DNA from: Streptomyces sp. NRRL S-340 | GTDB taxonomy: Bacteria; Actinomycetota; Actinomycetes; Streptomycetales; Streptomycetaceae | Length of the DNA stretch: 54,609 nucleotides | NCBI RefSeq assembly: GCF_000720185.1 | Contig: NZ_JOIY01000048.1 | Span: 1 to 54,609 of the forward strand | Direction: 5' to 3' | Part shown: positions 1 through 7,611 of the stretch, in pieces | Layout of the letters: each line of letters opens with the position of its first letter | Numbering within the stretch: position 1 is the stretch's first letter | Made by a program: the position numbers and the translations under genes | Notes under the pieces: model-generated | Databases searched by the model: none | Told to the model about the DNA's origin: nothing | Seen by the model: the letters and a program-made list of their open reading frames with translations, nothing else

Positions 1-215
1 CTACTGCCCCCTCCGGAGCCCGCCCGCCCCTGCCCGCCCGCCCCCGCCCGGCCTCCCGGATCCCGGCCTGCCGTTTCCCCGGCCTTCCGTTCCCCGGCCC
101 TCCGCTTTCCGGTCTTTCGTTCTCCGGTCTCCCCGGTCCTGGTCTCCCCGGCCCCGGCCTCCCGTTCCCGGGACCCGCTTGTTCCGGGATCGCCTTCATT
201 CCTGCCCGCCCGCTC
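1..215. repeat. Pyrimidine-rich degenerate repeats at the contig left end
   Basis: No gene is visible here. From about 55 to 180 the DNA is a run of imperfect short units of the form CCGGCCTTCCGTTCC, varied as CCGGCCTGCCGTTTCC, CCGGCCCTCCGCTTTCC and so on. A hairpin (166-174 pairing with 181-189, 8 of 9 positions) lies just past the 3' end of cofC and could help end its transcript, though there is no T run. The low complexity may also explain why the assembly stops here. Confidence 0.5.
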
Positions 216-884
216 TCACTGCCCGGCGATCAGCAGGCGTGCCGCCGCGGCCGCCGTGCGCGGGCCGACCCCCAGGGCCAGGGCCGCCCGCAGGTCGTCG
301 CCGGTGTCCACGTCCTGGCGTACCGAAGGCACCGAGTCGAGCCGCAGTTCCACCGCCCCGGATTCCCGGTGGCGGCCGCGGGAACCGGTGCCGAAAGCCG
401 GCCGCAATTCCTGCTCCGGGGCGACCGCGAGCAAGGTGGTGCCGATCTGTGCGGCGTCCGCGAGAAATGCGCGCGGGAATTCCGTCGCGGCCTCCAGGAC
501 CCGGGCCAGTTCCGTCGGCCGCAGTGCGGGCAGGTCCGCGTTCAGGGCCGCCACCGGGCGGGCCCCGCCGGCCGCCCGTACGGTCGCCGCACCGTGCGCC
601 AGCGCGGCGTTCAGGCCGGCCCGCGGGGCGTCGGGGACGATCCGCGCGCCCAGCACCGCCAGCTCCCGTGCGGCCAGCCGGTCGTCCGTGACGACCGCCA
701 CATCCGCGACCGCGGGGCAGTCCAGCGCCGCCGCCACCGTGTCCTGGGCGAAGGCCAGGGCCAGGTGCGGGCGTACGCCGTCGTGGGCGGTGTCCGAGAG
801 TCTGCTCTTGGCCCGCGACAGGGGCTTCAGGGGGATCACCAAGGTCCACTGCACGGGCGTTCGTCCCTCTCTCGTCGCGGACAT
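216..884 (-). CDS. cofC: CofC-type guanylyltransferase of coenzyme F420 biosynthesis
   Basis: This enzyme activates 2-phospho-L-lactate or phosphoenolpyruvate with GTP, the nucleotidyl-transfer step that supplies CofD in coenzyme F420 synthesis; it is cytosolic. The 222-residue product opens with the nucleotidyltransferase strand and loop WTLVIPLKPLSRAKSRLS (13-30), has the NADLPALRP metal/nucleotide motif (116-124), a GTT loop (148-150) and the late RQDVDTGDDL motif (189-198), all typical of CofC. Length fits the family. The ATG is preceded by GGGAGA; longer in-frame extensions upstream would overlap the divergent acyltransferase and lack a ribosome binding site. It is transcribed away from plsC and is a single gene here; other cof genes are not in the window. 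Confidence 0.93.
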   Translation of the reverse strand: MSATREGRTPVQWTLVIPLKPLSRAKSRLSDTAHDGVRPHLALAFAQDTVAAALDCPAVADVAVVTDDRLAARELAVLGARIVPDAPRAGLNAALAHGAATVRAAGGARPVAALNADLPALRPTELARVLEAATEFPRAFLADAAQIGTTLLAVAPEQELRPAFGTGSRGRHRESGAVELRLDSVPSVRQDVDTGDDLRAALALGVGPRTAAAAARLLIAGQ

Positions 885-1008
885 TCTCCCTGGCCCATCG
901 GGTCGCGGGCAGGCCGGGGCGTACGGTGTCCCTCGACAGACCGGCGGCCTGGGGCGACACTTGTGCGGCCCCCCGGCCCACAGGTCAGCCCTAGAGGAAG
1001 GTGTTCGT

Positions 1009-1830
1009 GTGCCCCGCCGCAGAATCGGCTTCTGGTACCGCTTCGCAGCGGTGATCTGCAAACCGCCGCTGGTGGTTCTGATCAAGCGGGACTGGCGTGG
1101 AATGGAGAACATGCCGAGGGAGGGCGGATTTATCACGGCGGTGAACCACAATTCGCACATCGACCCCTTCGCGTACGCCCACTTCCAGTACAACACCGGC
1201 CGCGTCCCGCGATTCCTCGCCAAGAGCGGGCTTTTCAAGAAGGGATTCGTCGGCGCCGCCATGCGCGGCACCGGGCAGATCCCCGTCTACCGGGAGAGCA
1301 CGGACGCGCTGAGCGCCTTCCGCGCCGCGATCGACGCCGTGGAGCGCGGCGAGTGCGTCGCCTTCTACCCCGAGGGCACCCTCACCCGCGACCCCGACGG
1401 CTGGCCGATGACCGGCAAGACCGGTGCCGCCCGGGTCGCGCTGCAGACCCGGTGCCCGGTGATCCCGGTCGCCCAGTGGGGCGCCAACGAACTCCTGCCG
1501 CCCTACGCCAAGAAGCCCAGGCTGCTGCCCCGCAAGACCCACCACGTGCTGGCCGGGCCGCCGGTGGACCTCTCGCGCTTCTACGACCGCGACATGACCC
1601 CGGAGGTGCTGAAGGAGGCCACCGAGGTCATCATGGCCGCCGTCACGCGCCAGCTGGAGCACATCCGCGGCGAGAAGGCGCCGGCCGTGCCGTACGACCC
1701 GCGCCGCGAGCGGATCGAACAGCGCCGCAGGACCCAGGCGCAGACGGCACAGGGCCGGACCGGGGCCGCGCGGGAACAGGACGAGGCAGCGCGGGAGAAA
1801 GCGGTGCAGGAAGAGGGGCAGGGCACGTGA
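1009..1830 (+). CDS. plsC: 1-acyl-glycerol-3-phosphate acyltransferase, PlsC family
   Basis: Probable membrane-associated lysophospholipid acyltransferase that transfers an acyl chain to the sn-2 position during phosphatidic acid synthesis. The 273-residue protein has the HX4D catalytic motif as NHNSHID (46-52) and the phosphate-binding EGT motif in YPEGTLT (120-126). The GTG start at 1009 is chosen because GAGGAAGG lies just upstream; a long open frame upstream is only an antisense shadow of cofC. The C terminus (after about 230) is charged and Gln/Arg-rich. The stop overlaps the gpsA start by three bases, so it is translationally coupled to gpsA and the pair makes and esterifies the glycerol-3-phosphate backbone. 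Which lysophospholipid it prefers cannot be told from sequence. Confidence 0.93.
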   Translation: MPRRRIGFWYRFAAVICKPPLVVLIKRDWRGMENMPREGGFITAVNHNSHIDPFAYAHFQYNTGRVPRFLAKSGLFKKGFVGAAMRGTGQIPVYRESTDALSAFRAAIDAVERGECVAFYPEGTLTRDPDGWPMTGKTGAARVALQTRCPVIPVAQWGANELLPPYAKKPRLLPRKTHHVLAGPPVDLSRFYDRDMTPEVLKEATEVIMAAVTRQLEHIRGEKAPAVPYDPRRERIEQRRRTQAQTAQGRTGAAREQDEAAREKAVQEEGQGT

Positions 1831-2846
1831 GCAAGCCGGACCAGCCGGTCAGGGCGGCCGTCTTCGGCACCGGATCGTGGGGCACCGCCTTCGCCGTGGT
1901 CCTCGCCGACGCCGGCTGCGACGTCACCCTGTGGGCCCGCCGCCCGGAGGTGGCCGAGGCGGTCAACTCCACCCGGACCAATCCGGACTACCTGCCCGGC
2001 ATCGAACTCCCGCGTACCGTGCGGGCCACGACGGACCCCGCCGAGGCCGCCCGCGGCGCCGACTTCACGGTCCTCGCCGTCCCCTCCCAGACCCTGCGCG
2101 CCAACCTGGCCGCATGGCGGCCGCTGCTGGCCCCGGACACCGTCGTCGTCTCCCTGATGAAGGGCGTCGAACTCGGCTCCGCCATGCGCATGAGCGAGGT
2201 CGTCGAGGACGTCGTGAAGGTCGGGCCGGACCGCATCGCCGTGGTCACCGGACCCAACCTCGCCCGCGAGATCGCCGCCCGCATGCCGGCCGCCGCCGTG
2301 GTGGCCTGCACCGACGAGGCCGTCGCCCGCCGGCTCCAGGCCGCCTGCCACACCCCGTACTTCCGGCCGTACACCAACACCGACGTCGTCGGCTGCGAAC
2401 TGGGCGGCGCCGTCAAGAACGTCATCGGCCTCGCCGTCGGCATCGCGGACGGCATGGGGCTCGGCGACAACGCCAAGGGCTCCCTCATCACGCGCGGGCT
2501 CGCCGAGACCACCCGCCTGGGCATGGCCCTGGGCGCCGACCCGCTGACCTTCTCCGGCCTGGCCGGCCTCGGCGACCTGGTGGCCACCTGCTCCTCGCCG
2601 CTCTCGCGCAACCACACCTTCGGCACCAACCTCGGCAAGGGCATGACGCTCCAGGAGACCATCGCGGTCACCAAGCAGACCGCCGAGGGCGTCAAGTCCT
2701 GTGAGTCGGTGCTGGATCTGGCCCGCCGGCACGGCGTCGACATGCCCCTGACCGAGACGGTCGTCGGCATCGTGCACGAAGGCAAATCCCCGAAGGACGC
2801 CCTCAAGGAGCTGATGTCGCGCAGCGCGAAGCCCGAACGACGCTGA
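1827..2846 (+). CDS. gpsA: Glycerol-3-phosphate dehydrogenase [NAD(P)+]
   Basis: Reduces dihydroxyacetone phosphate to sn-glycerol-3-phosphate, the head-group precursor for phospholipids; cytosolic. The 339-residue protein has the Rossmann motif GTGSWG (14-19), SLMKGVE (109-115) and GPNLA (142-146), and the catalytic lysine in GGAVKNVIG (K197), followed by the all-alpha C-terminal domain with the GLGDLVATC motif. Length is standard for the family. The GTG start overlaps the plsC stop (GTGA), giving tight coupling to the acyltransferase. No sequence oddities were seen. Confidence 0.98.
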   Translation: MSKPDQPVRAAVFGTGSWGTAFAVVLADAGCDVTLWARRPEVAEAVNSTRTNPDYLPGIELPRTVRATTDPAEAARGADFTVLAVPSQTLRANLAAWRPLLAPDTVVVSLMKGVELGSAMRMSEVVEDVVKVGPDRIAVVTGPNLAREIAARMPAAAVVACTDEAVARRLQAACHTPYFRPYTNTDVVGCELGGAVKNVIGLAVGIADGMGLGDNAKGSLITRGLAETTRLGMALGADPLTFSGLAGLGDLVATCSSPLSRNHTFGTNLGKGMTLQETIAVTKQTAEGVKSCESVLDLARRHGVDMPLTETVVGIVHEGKSPKDALKELMSRSAKPERR

Positions 2847-2889
2847 GCGACCCGCGTTTCCCAGCCTGCCCCCGGGCCCTACCACCGGG

Positions 2890-2904
2890 TACTCTCATCG
2901 CGAT
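2890..2904 (+). promoter_or_regulatory. Putative -10 for a leaderless ddlA transcript
   Basis: TACTCT (2890-2895) ends nine bases before the ddlA ATG and there is no purine-rich ribosome binding site between them. A start site 7-9 bases downstream of the hexamer would fall at or next to the ATG. No clear -35 element is visible. Confidence 0.4.
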
Positions 2905-4062
2905 ATGAGCACCGAGAACCTCCCCCAGAGCCCCGAGCAGCCGCCTCGCAAGCCGCGCGTGGCCGTCGTCTGCGGCGGCCGCAGCTCCGAACACGGGATC
3001 TCCGTGGTCACCGCCGGTGCGGTGCTGCGCGCCATCGACCGGACCAAGTACGAGGTCCTGCCGATCGGCATCACCCGGGACGGCCGCTGGGCCCTGACCG
3101 CGGACGACCCGGACCGCATGGCGATCACCGACCGGCGTACGCCCAGCGTCGACGACCTCGCCGAGACCGGTGAGGGCGGCGTGGTGCTCCCCGTCGACCC
3201 GGGCAGCCGCGAAGTCGTCTACAGCGAGCCGGGCTCGGTGCCCAAGGCGCTCGGCGAGGTCGACGTCGTCTTCCCGGTGCTGCACGGCCCCTACGGCGAG
3301 GACGGCACCCTCCAGGGCCTGCTGGAGCTCTCCGGCGTGCCCTACGTCGGCTCGGGCGTGCTCGCCTCGGCCGTCGGCCAGGACAAGGAGTACATGAAGC
3401 GGGTGTTCACCTCCTTCGGGCTCAAGGTCGGCCCGTACGTGGTGATCCGCCCGCGCGAGTGGGCGGGGGACCGGTCGGCGGCCCGCAGGAAGATCGTCGA
3501 CTTCGCCGGCGAGCACGGCTGGCCGCTGTTCGTGAAGCCCGCGCGCGCGGGCTCCTCGATCGGCATCACCAAGGTCGACGACCTCTCCGGCCTGGACGAG
3601 GCGATCGAGGAGGCCCGGCGGCACGACCCGAAGGTGCTCGTGGAGGCCGCGGTGCGCGGCCGGGAGATCGAGTGCGGGGTGCTGGAGTTCGAGGACGGCC
3701 CGCGCGCCTCCCTGCCGGCCGAGATCCCGCCGCCCCAGCAGCACGCGTACTACGACTTCGAGGCCAAGTACATCGACTCCACGCCCGGCATCGTGCCCGC
3801 CCCGCTCACCGGGGAGCAGACCGCCGAGGTGCGGCGGCTGGCGGTGGAGGCGTTCGAGGCGGCCTCCTGCGAGGGCCTGGTCCGCGCGGACTTCTTCCTC
3901 GACGAGGACGGCGAGTTCGTCATCAACGAGATCAACACCATGCCCGGCTTCACGCCCATCTCGATGTACCCGAAGATGTGGCAGGCCACCGGCGTCTCCT
4001 ACGAGGAACTGGTGGACCGCCTCATCCAGGCGGCGCTGAACCGGTCGACCGGCCTGCGCTGA
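2905..4062 (+). CDS. ddlA: D-alanine--D-alanine ligase
   Basis: ATP-dependent ligase making the D-Ala-D-Ala dipeptide of peptidoglycan; cytosolic. The 385-residue ATP-grasp protein shows CGGRSSEHGIS (23-33), HGPYGEDGTLQG (127-138), the KPARAGSSIG grasp loop (211-220), EAKY (286-289) and the Mg-binding NEINTMPG (341-348). Retention of the tyrosine in EAKY and of the standard loops argues for a normal D-Ala-adding enzyme rather than a VanA-type D-lactate ligase. It follows gpsA after 58 bases but probably has its own leaderless promoter. A GC hairpin follows the stop, and the next gene is convergent. Confidence 0.97.
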   Translation: MSTENLPQSPEQPPRKPRVAVVCGGRSSEHGISVVTAGAVLRAIDRTKYEVLPIGITRDGRWALTADDPDRMAITDRRTPSVDDLAETGEGGVVLPVDPGSREVVYSEPGSVPKALGEVDVVFPVLHGPYGEDGTLQGLLELSGVPYVGSGVLASAVGQDKEYMKRVFTSFGLKVGPYVVIRPREWAGDRSAARRKIVDFAGEHGWPLFVKPARAGSSIGITKVDDLSGLDEAIEEARRHDPKVLVEAAVRGREIECGVLEFEDGPRASLPAEIPPPQQHAYYDFEAKYIDSTPGIVPAPLTGEQTAEVRRLAVEAFEAASCEGLVRADFFLDEDGEFVINEINTMPGFTPISMYPKMWQATGVSYEELVDRLIQAALNRSTGLR

Positions 4063-4064
4063 AA

Positions 4065-4082
4065 GCGCCCCGCACGGGGCGC
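4065..4082 (+). terminator. GC hairpin after ddlA
   Basis: GCGCCCC (4065-4071) pairs perfectly with GGGGCGC (4076-4082) around the four-base loop GCAC, three bases after the ddlA stop. There is no T tract, as is common in this GC-rich genus, so it is a probable rather than certain terminator between the convergent ddlA and DUF3515 genes. Confidence 0.5.
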
Positions 4083-4177
4083 GGGGGACCGGCACGCGGC
4101 TCCGCCGCGTGGGTGCGGGGCCGGCCGCCGGCCCGGGCCCCACGGCGGCCCCCCGCTCCTCGCACCCGGCGAAGATC

Positions 4178-4663
4178 TCAGTCGGCGATCCCCTCGGGGA
4201 TCGCCTTCTTGACGGCCGGGGCCAGGGAGACCAGCGGGGCCACGCCGTTCCCGGTGCGGCTCGCGGGCAGGCTGACCTCGACGTAGGCCTTGCGCAGGGT
4301 GGTGGTGAAGCGGAACGAGCCGTCCGGCTGCTTCTGGAGCAGCCAGCCGACCCCGTCCACCTCCGCGCCGTCGGCCTCCGGGTCGTCCATCTCGGCGGGC
4401 CGGGGGACACCGCAGCGCAGTATGATCGCCGGGCTTCCCCAGCCCGCGGTGAGCGCGGAGCCGGGCCGCGGGTCCTTGCGGCTCAGCCCGTCCACTTTCT
4501 GCGGCAGTGCTCTGTCCAGGTTCCCGCACAGCTTCGCGACCGCCGTGTCCGGGCTGGGAACCGCAGCGGTGGCACGGTCGTCGCTTGAGGAGCAGCCCGC
4601 TGCGGTGATCAGCGCGGCGAGGGCGACGGGCAGGCCGAGCAGCCGGTGACGGAAGGAACTCAC
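4178..4663 (-). CDS. DUF3515 family lipoprotein
   Basis: A 161-residue secreted lipoprotein of unknown function. The N terminus is a classic signal peptide (RHRL followed by LPVALAALITAAG) with the lipobox TAAG|C at residues 20-24, then CSSSDDR, so it should be lipid-anchored outside the membrane. The mature part has two further cysteines (C47 in AKLCGNLD and C83 in ILRCGVPRP) that could form a disulfide, and the conserved VGWLLQ segment. I recognise it as the actinobacterial DUF3515 family, usually found between ddl and thiL as here. It is convergent with ddlA and lies just downstream of the Lrp-domain gene in the same direction, so the two may be co-transcribed. Confidence 0.85.
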   Translation of the reverse strand: MSSFRHRLLGLPVALAALITAAGCSSSDDRATAAVPSPDTAVAKLCGNLDRALPQKVDGLSRKDPRPGSALTAGWGSPAIILRCGVPRPAEMDDPEADGAEVDGVGWLLQKQPDGSFRFTTTLRKAYVEVSLPASRTGNGVAPLVSLAPAVKKAIPEGIAD

Positions 4664-4684
4664 CGGCCCAAGGGTAGACGGGGG

Positions 4685-4918
4685 CTACAGATGCACGACC
4701 GGGCAGGTCAGGGTGCGGGTGATGCCCTCCACTTGCTGGACCTTGGCGACCACCATGCGGCCCAGGTCGTCGACGGTGTCGGCCTGCGCGCGCACGATGA
4801 CGTCGTAGGGACCCGTCACGTCCTCGGCCTGGATCACTCCGGGCAGTTTGCTGATCGTCTCGGCGACGGTCGACGCCTTGCCGACCTCCGTCTGGATCAG
4901 GATGTACGCCTGTACCAC
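4685..4918 (-). CDS. Stand-alone Lrp/AsnC ligand-binding (RAM) domain protein
   Basis: A 77-residue protein consisting only of the Lrp/AsnC effector-binding alpha-beta sandwich: VVQAYILIQTEVGK, then the conserved glycine-rich turn TGPYDVIVRAQ (35-45), ending TCPVVHL. There is no helix-turn-helix, so it cannot itself bind DNA in the usual way. Such RAM-only proteins form oligomers and bind amino acids in archaea and bacteria; a regulatory partner is inferred, not shown. The GTG start at 4918 is supported by GGAGG six bases upstream on the minus strand. Longer in-frame extensions to about 5137 would run across the thiL upstream region and lack family similarity. It is divergent from thiL and upstream of the DUF3515 gene. 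Confidence 0.88.
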   Translation of the reverse strand: MVQAYILIQTEVGKASTVAETISKLPGVIQAEDVTGPYDVIVRAQADTVDDLGRMVVAKVQQVEGITRTLTCPVVHL

Positions 4919-5136
4919 GGAACCTCCAGGGCGGCCACGAGGATCATGTGGGGAAAAGGAACGCCACGGTATCGCGTCGCCGCACGCCACGGGGAGACCC
5001 GGGACCGACGTGGCCCGCGCGCCGGGGTGCAGGTAGGACTGAAGTCGACGGACACCACGACCGTAACGAGGCCCGCGCGGACGCGCGAGTGGGAACCCGA
5101 CCGGGAACGCACAGGGACAGAAGGGGCGTAAGGGCA

Positions 5137-6102
5137 ATGAAGGGCACTGTTGGTGAGCTCGGGGAGTTCGGGCTCATCAGGGAGCTCACCTCCCGTCTCA
5201 CCACCACCCCGGCGGTCCGGGTCGGCCCCGGCGACGACGCCGCGGTGGTCGCCGCCCCCGACCGCAGGGTCGTGGCGAGCACCGACATACTCCTGGAGGG
5301 GCGGCACTTCCGCCGCGACTGGTCCACGGCGTACGACGTGGGCCGCAAGGCCGCCGCCCAGAACCTCGCGGACATCGCCGCCATGGGTGCCGTGCCGACC
5401 GCGCTGCTGCTCGGCCTGGTCGTCCCCGCCGAACTGCCGGTCACCTGGCCCACCGAGATGATGGACGGCCTGCGCGACGAGTGCCAGGTCGCCGGAGCCT
5501 CCGTGGTCGGCGGCGACGTGGTCCGCGGCGACACGATCATGGTGTCGATCACCGCCCTCGGCGACCTGCGCAACCACGAACCGGTGACCCGCGCGGGCGC
5601 CCAGCCCGGTGACCTCGTCGCCGTCACCGGCTGGCTGGGCTGGTCCGCCGCGGGGTACGCCGTGCTCTGCCGCGGCTTCCGCTCCCCGCGCGCCTTCGTC
5701 GAGGCCCACCGCAGGCCCGAACCGCCGTACCACGCGGGCCCGGCCGCCGCCGGACTCGGCGCGACCGCGATGTGCGACGTCAGCGACGGACTCATCGCCG
5801 ACCTCGGGCACATCGCGGAGGCCAGCAAGGTCCGCATCGATGTCCGCTCCGGCGCCATCGACATCCCCTCGCAGATGAACGACATCGGGCAGGCCGTCGG
5901 CGTCGACCCGCTGCAGTGGGTGCTGACCGGGGGGGAGGACCACGCGATCGTGGCGACCTTCCCCCCGGACGTGAAACTGCCGGCCCGCTGGAAGGTGATC
6001 GGCGAAGTGCTCAACCCCTCGGCCCTGCCCCAGGTCACGGTCGACGGCGCCCCCTGGACCAAAAAGGGCGGCTGGGACCACTTCGGGGACATCGAGTCGT
6101 GA
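5137..6102 (+). CDS. thiL: Thiamine-monophosphate kinase
   Basis: Phosphorylates thiamine monophosphate to thiamine pyrophosphate with ATP, the last step of the pathway; cytosolic. The 321-residue protein has the ThiL/PurM-fold signatures GPGDDAAV (30-37), [12 protein letters not shown] (47-58), the Mg/ATP helix [13 protein letters not shown] and, near the C terminus, [12 protein letters not shown]. The ATG start is preceded by AAGGGGCGTAAGGG. The upstream 218 bases hold no TPP riboswitch that I can recognise. The stop overlaps the thiD start by three bases, coupling the two thiamine genes. Confidence 0.97.
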   Translation: MKGTVGELGEFGLIRELTSRLTTTPAVRVGPGDDAAVVAAPDRRVVASTDILLEGRHFRRDWSTAYDVGRKAAAQNLADIAAMGAVPTALLLGLVVPAELPVTWPTEMMDGLRDECQVAGASVVGGDVVRGDTIMVSITALGDLRNHEPVTRAGAQPGDLVAVTGWLGWSAAGYAVLCRGFRSPRAFVEAHRRPEPPYHAGPAAAGLGATAMCDVSDGLIADLGHIAEASKVRIDVRSGAIDIPSQMNDIGQAVGVDPLQWVLTGGEDHAIVATFPPDVKLPARWKVIGEVLNPSALPQVTVDGAPWTKKGGWDHFGDIES

Positions 6103-6908
6103 GCGCCGCGCCCCCCCGCGTCCTGACCGTCGCCGGTTCCGACTCCGGCGGCGGCGCAGGCATCCAGGCCGACCTGAAGACGATGCTCGCCCTCGGCGTG
6201 CACGGCATGAGCGTGCTCACCGCGGTCACCGCGCAGAACTCCCTCGGCGTGCAGGGCGCCTGGGAACTGCCCGTGGAGGCGGTCCGGGCCCAGTACCGCA
6301 GCGTCGTCGACGACATCGGCGTCCAGGCGGTCAAGACCGGCATGCTGTCCTCGGCGGAACTGGTCGAGACGGTCGCGGCGTTGCTGGCCGGCACGGACGC
6401 GCCCGTGGTCGTCGACCCCGTCGGCGTCTCCAAGCACGGCGATCCGCTGCTGGCCGCCTCCGCCCTGGAGTCGGTGCGCGCCGCGCTGCTGCCCACGGCC
6501 ACCGTCGCCACCCCCAACCTCGACGAGGTCGCCCAACTCACCGGCGTCGAGGTCACCTCGGAGGACCAGCTGCGCGAGGCCGCCGACGCCGTCCTGGCGT
6601 ACGGCCCGGCCTGGGTGCTGATCAAGGGCGGCCACCTCGCGGGAGACGCCGTCGACCTGCTCACCGACGGCCGTGAGGAACACTGGCTGCGCGCCCCGCG
6701 CCTCGACAACCGGCACACGCACGGCACGGGCTGCACCCTGGCCTCCGCCGTCGCCGCGCAGCTCGCCAAGGGGCAGTCCGTGCCCGAGGCCGTGAGGGCC
6801 GCCAAGGAGTACGTCACCGGGGCCATCGCGGCCGGCTTCGCGCTCGGCGGCGGGATCGGTCCCGTGGACCACGGCTGGAGGTTCCGCACACCGCACACCG
6901 CCGGGTAG
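6099..6908 (+). CDS. thiD: Hydroxymethylpyrimidine (phosphate) kinase
   Basis: Ribokinase-fold enzyme that phosphorylates 4-amino-5-hydroxymethyl-2-methylpyrimidine and its monophosphate, providing the pyrimidine half of thiamine. The 269-residue protein begins with the signature [17 protein letters not shown] (11-27), has [12 protein letters not shown] (the family DPVMxxxxG motif) and the anion-hole motif [12 protein letters not shown] near the C terminus. GTG start overlaps the thiL stop (GTGA), so thiL-thiD form an operon. The family also includes pyridoxal kinases, but pairing with thiL supports ThiD. Confidence 0.96.
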   Translation: MSAAPPRVLTVAGSDSGGGAGIQADLKTMLALGVHGMSVLTAVTAQNSLGVQGAWELPVEAVRAQYRSVVDDIGVQAVKTGMLSSAELVETVAALLAGTDAPVVVDPVGVSKHGDPLLAASALESVRAALLPTATVATPNLDEVAQLTGVEVTSEDQLREAADAVLAYGPAWVLIKGGHLAGDAVDLLTDGREEHWLRAPRLDNRHTHGTGCTLASAVAAQLAKGQSVPEAVRAAKEYVTGAIAAGFALGGGIGPVDHGWRFRTPHTAG

Positions 6909-7086
6909 CCCGCCGGCCCGACCGCGGTGGCCGCCCTCCCGGTGAGCCGCCTGACGGAACGGGCCACCCCGCGCGAGCCGGGCAGCCGGTCCGTCCGGCC
7001 CGGCGGCGTACGTGCCACCCGTCGGCGGCGCGCAGGCATTCCCCGATCCCGGCAGGCGGGCGCGGTGCGCGGCGTCCGGGTACGGC

Positions 7087-7119
7087 AAAAAGCCGGCCCA
7101 CCTGACAGGTGGACCGGCT
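7087..7119 (-). terminator. Rho-independent terminator of rpmB
   Basis: Read on the minus strand, AGCCGGTCCACCTG pairs with its complement ending CCGGCT across 7091-7119 with one mismatch and is followed by five T residues (7091-7087). It lies about 40 bases past the rpmB stop and is one of the few canonical terminators in the window. Confidence 0.85.
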
Positions 7120-7160
7120 CAGTGCAGCGAACCGGCAGTGGCCGCGCGCTCAGCTGAGCG

Positions 7161-7346
7161 TCAGCGCGAGACCTTGCCGGCCTTGATGCACGAGGTGCAA
7201 GCGTTCACGCGCTTCGGCGTCCCGCCGACCACGGTACGCACACGCTGGATGTTCGGGTTCCAGCGACGGGACGTACGGCGGTGCGAGTGCGAGATGTTGT
7301 TGCCGAAGCCCGGCCCCTTGCCGCAGACGTCGCAGTTGGCAGCCAC
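7161..7346 (-). CDS. rpmB: Large ribosomal subunit protein bL28, zinc-binding form
   Basis: A 61-residue ribosomal protein of the 50S subunit. It carries C5-x2-C8 and C50-x2-C53, so this is the zinc-ribbon version of L28 rather than the zinc-free paralogue that Streptomyces keeps for zinc starvation. The basic middle ([14 protein letters not shown]) contacts rRNA. GTG start preceded by GGAG. It is divergent from the DAK2 gene; a 22-bp perfect palindrome lies in its 5' leader, and a canonical terminator follows. Pairing of rpmB with the DAK2/recG cluster is widespread in Gram-positive bacteria. Confidence 0.97.
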   Translation of the reverse strand: MAANCDVCGKGPGFGNNISHSHRRTSRRWNPNIQRVRTVVGGTPKRVNACTSCIKAGKVSR

Positions 7347-7380
7347 GGGTCACTCCAAAGACTTCAGATGCACTTACGGT

Positions 7381-7402
7381 TGATCCCGGCATGCCGGGAT
7401 CA
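7381..7402. promoter_or_regulatory. 22-bp perfect palindrome in the rpmB leader
   Basis: TGATCCCGGCA is followed directly by its reverse complement TGCCGGGATCA, a perfect 22-bp dyad 35 bases upstream of the rpmB GTG and inside the rpmB-DAK2 divergent region. As RNA it would be a hairpin with little or no loop; as DNA it could be a dimer-protein operator. The sequence does not resemble the AT-rich Zur box I know from Streptomyces. Confidence 0.55.
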
Positions 7403-7482
7403 GGATCCGGAGGCTCGGAGAGCACGCTGAATCTGAGTGGCGGTGCCAGGGGGAAGAGCCCGACGGATCGGGCAACCGGAGC

Positions 7483-7488
7483 AGCATA
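7483..7488 (-). promoter_or_regulatory. Candidate -10 element for rpmB
   Basis: On the minus strand TATGCT (7488-7483) matches the Streptomyces -10 consensus well. TTGTAC lies upstream but only 14 bases away, so the -35 assignment is uncertain. It would give an rpmB leader of about 130 bases containing the 22-bp dyad. Confidence 0.35.
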
Positions 7489-7611
7489 CAACGCCTGCTC
7501 CCGTACAACGAAACTACCATGGCGGCTCAGGGGCCCGCCCGGGCCCTCCTCCGGCGGGCGCCGCCCCTGGGTCTACGCTGCCGTCCGGTCCAGCAGCTCG
7601 AGGAGGCGCAG

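Noticed and set aside
4919..5136. TPP riboswitch upstream of thiL
   Set aside because: No TPP-aptamer core (CTGAGA and its partner) is visible in the 218-base region.
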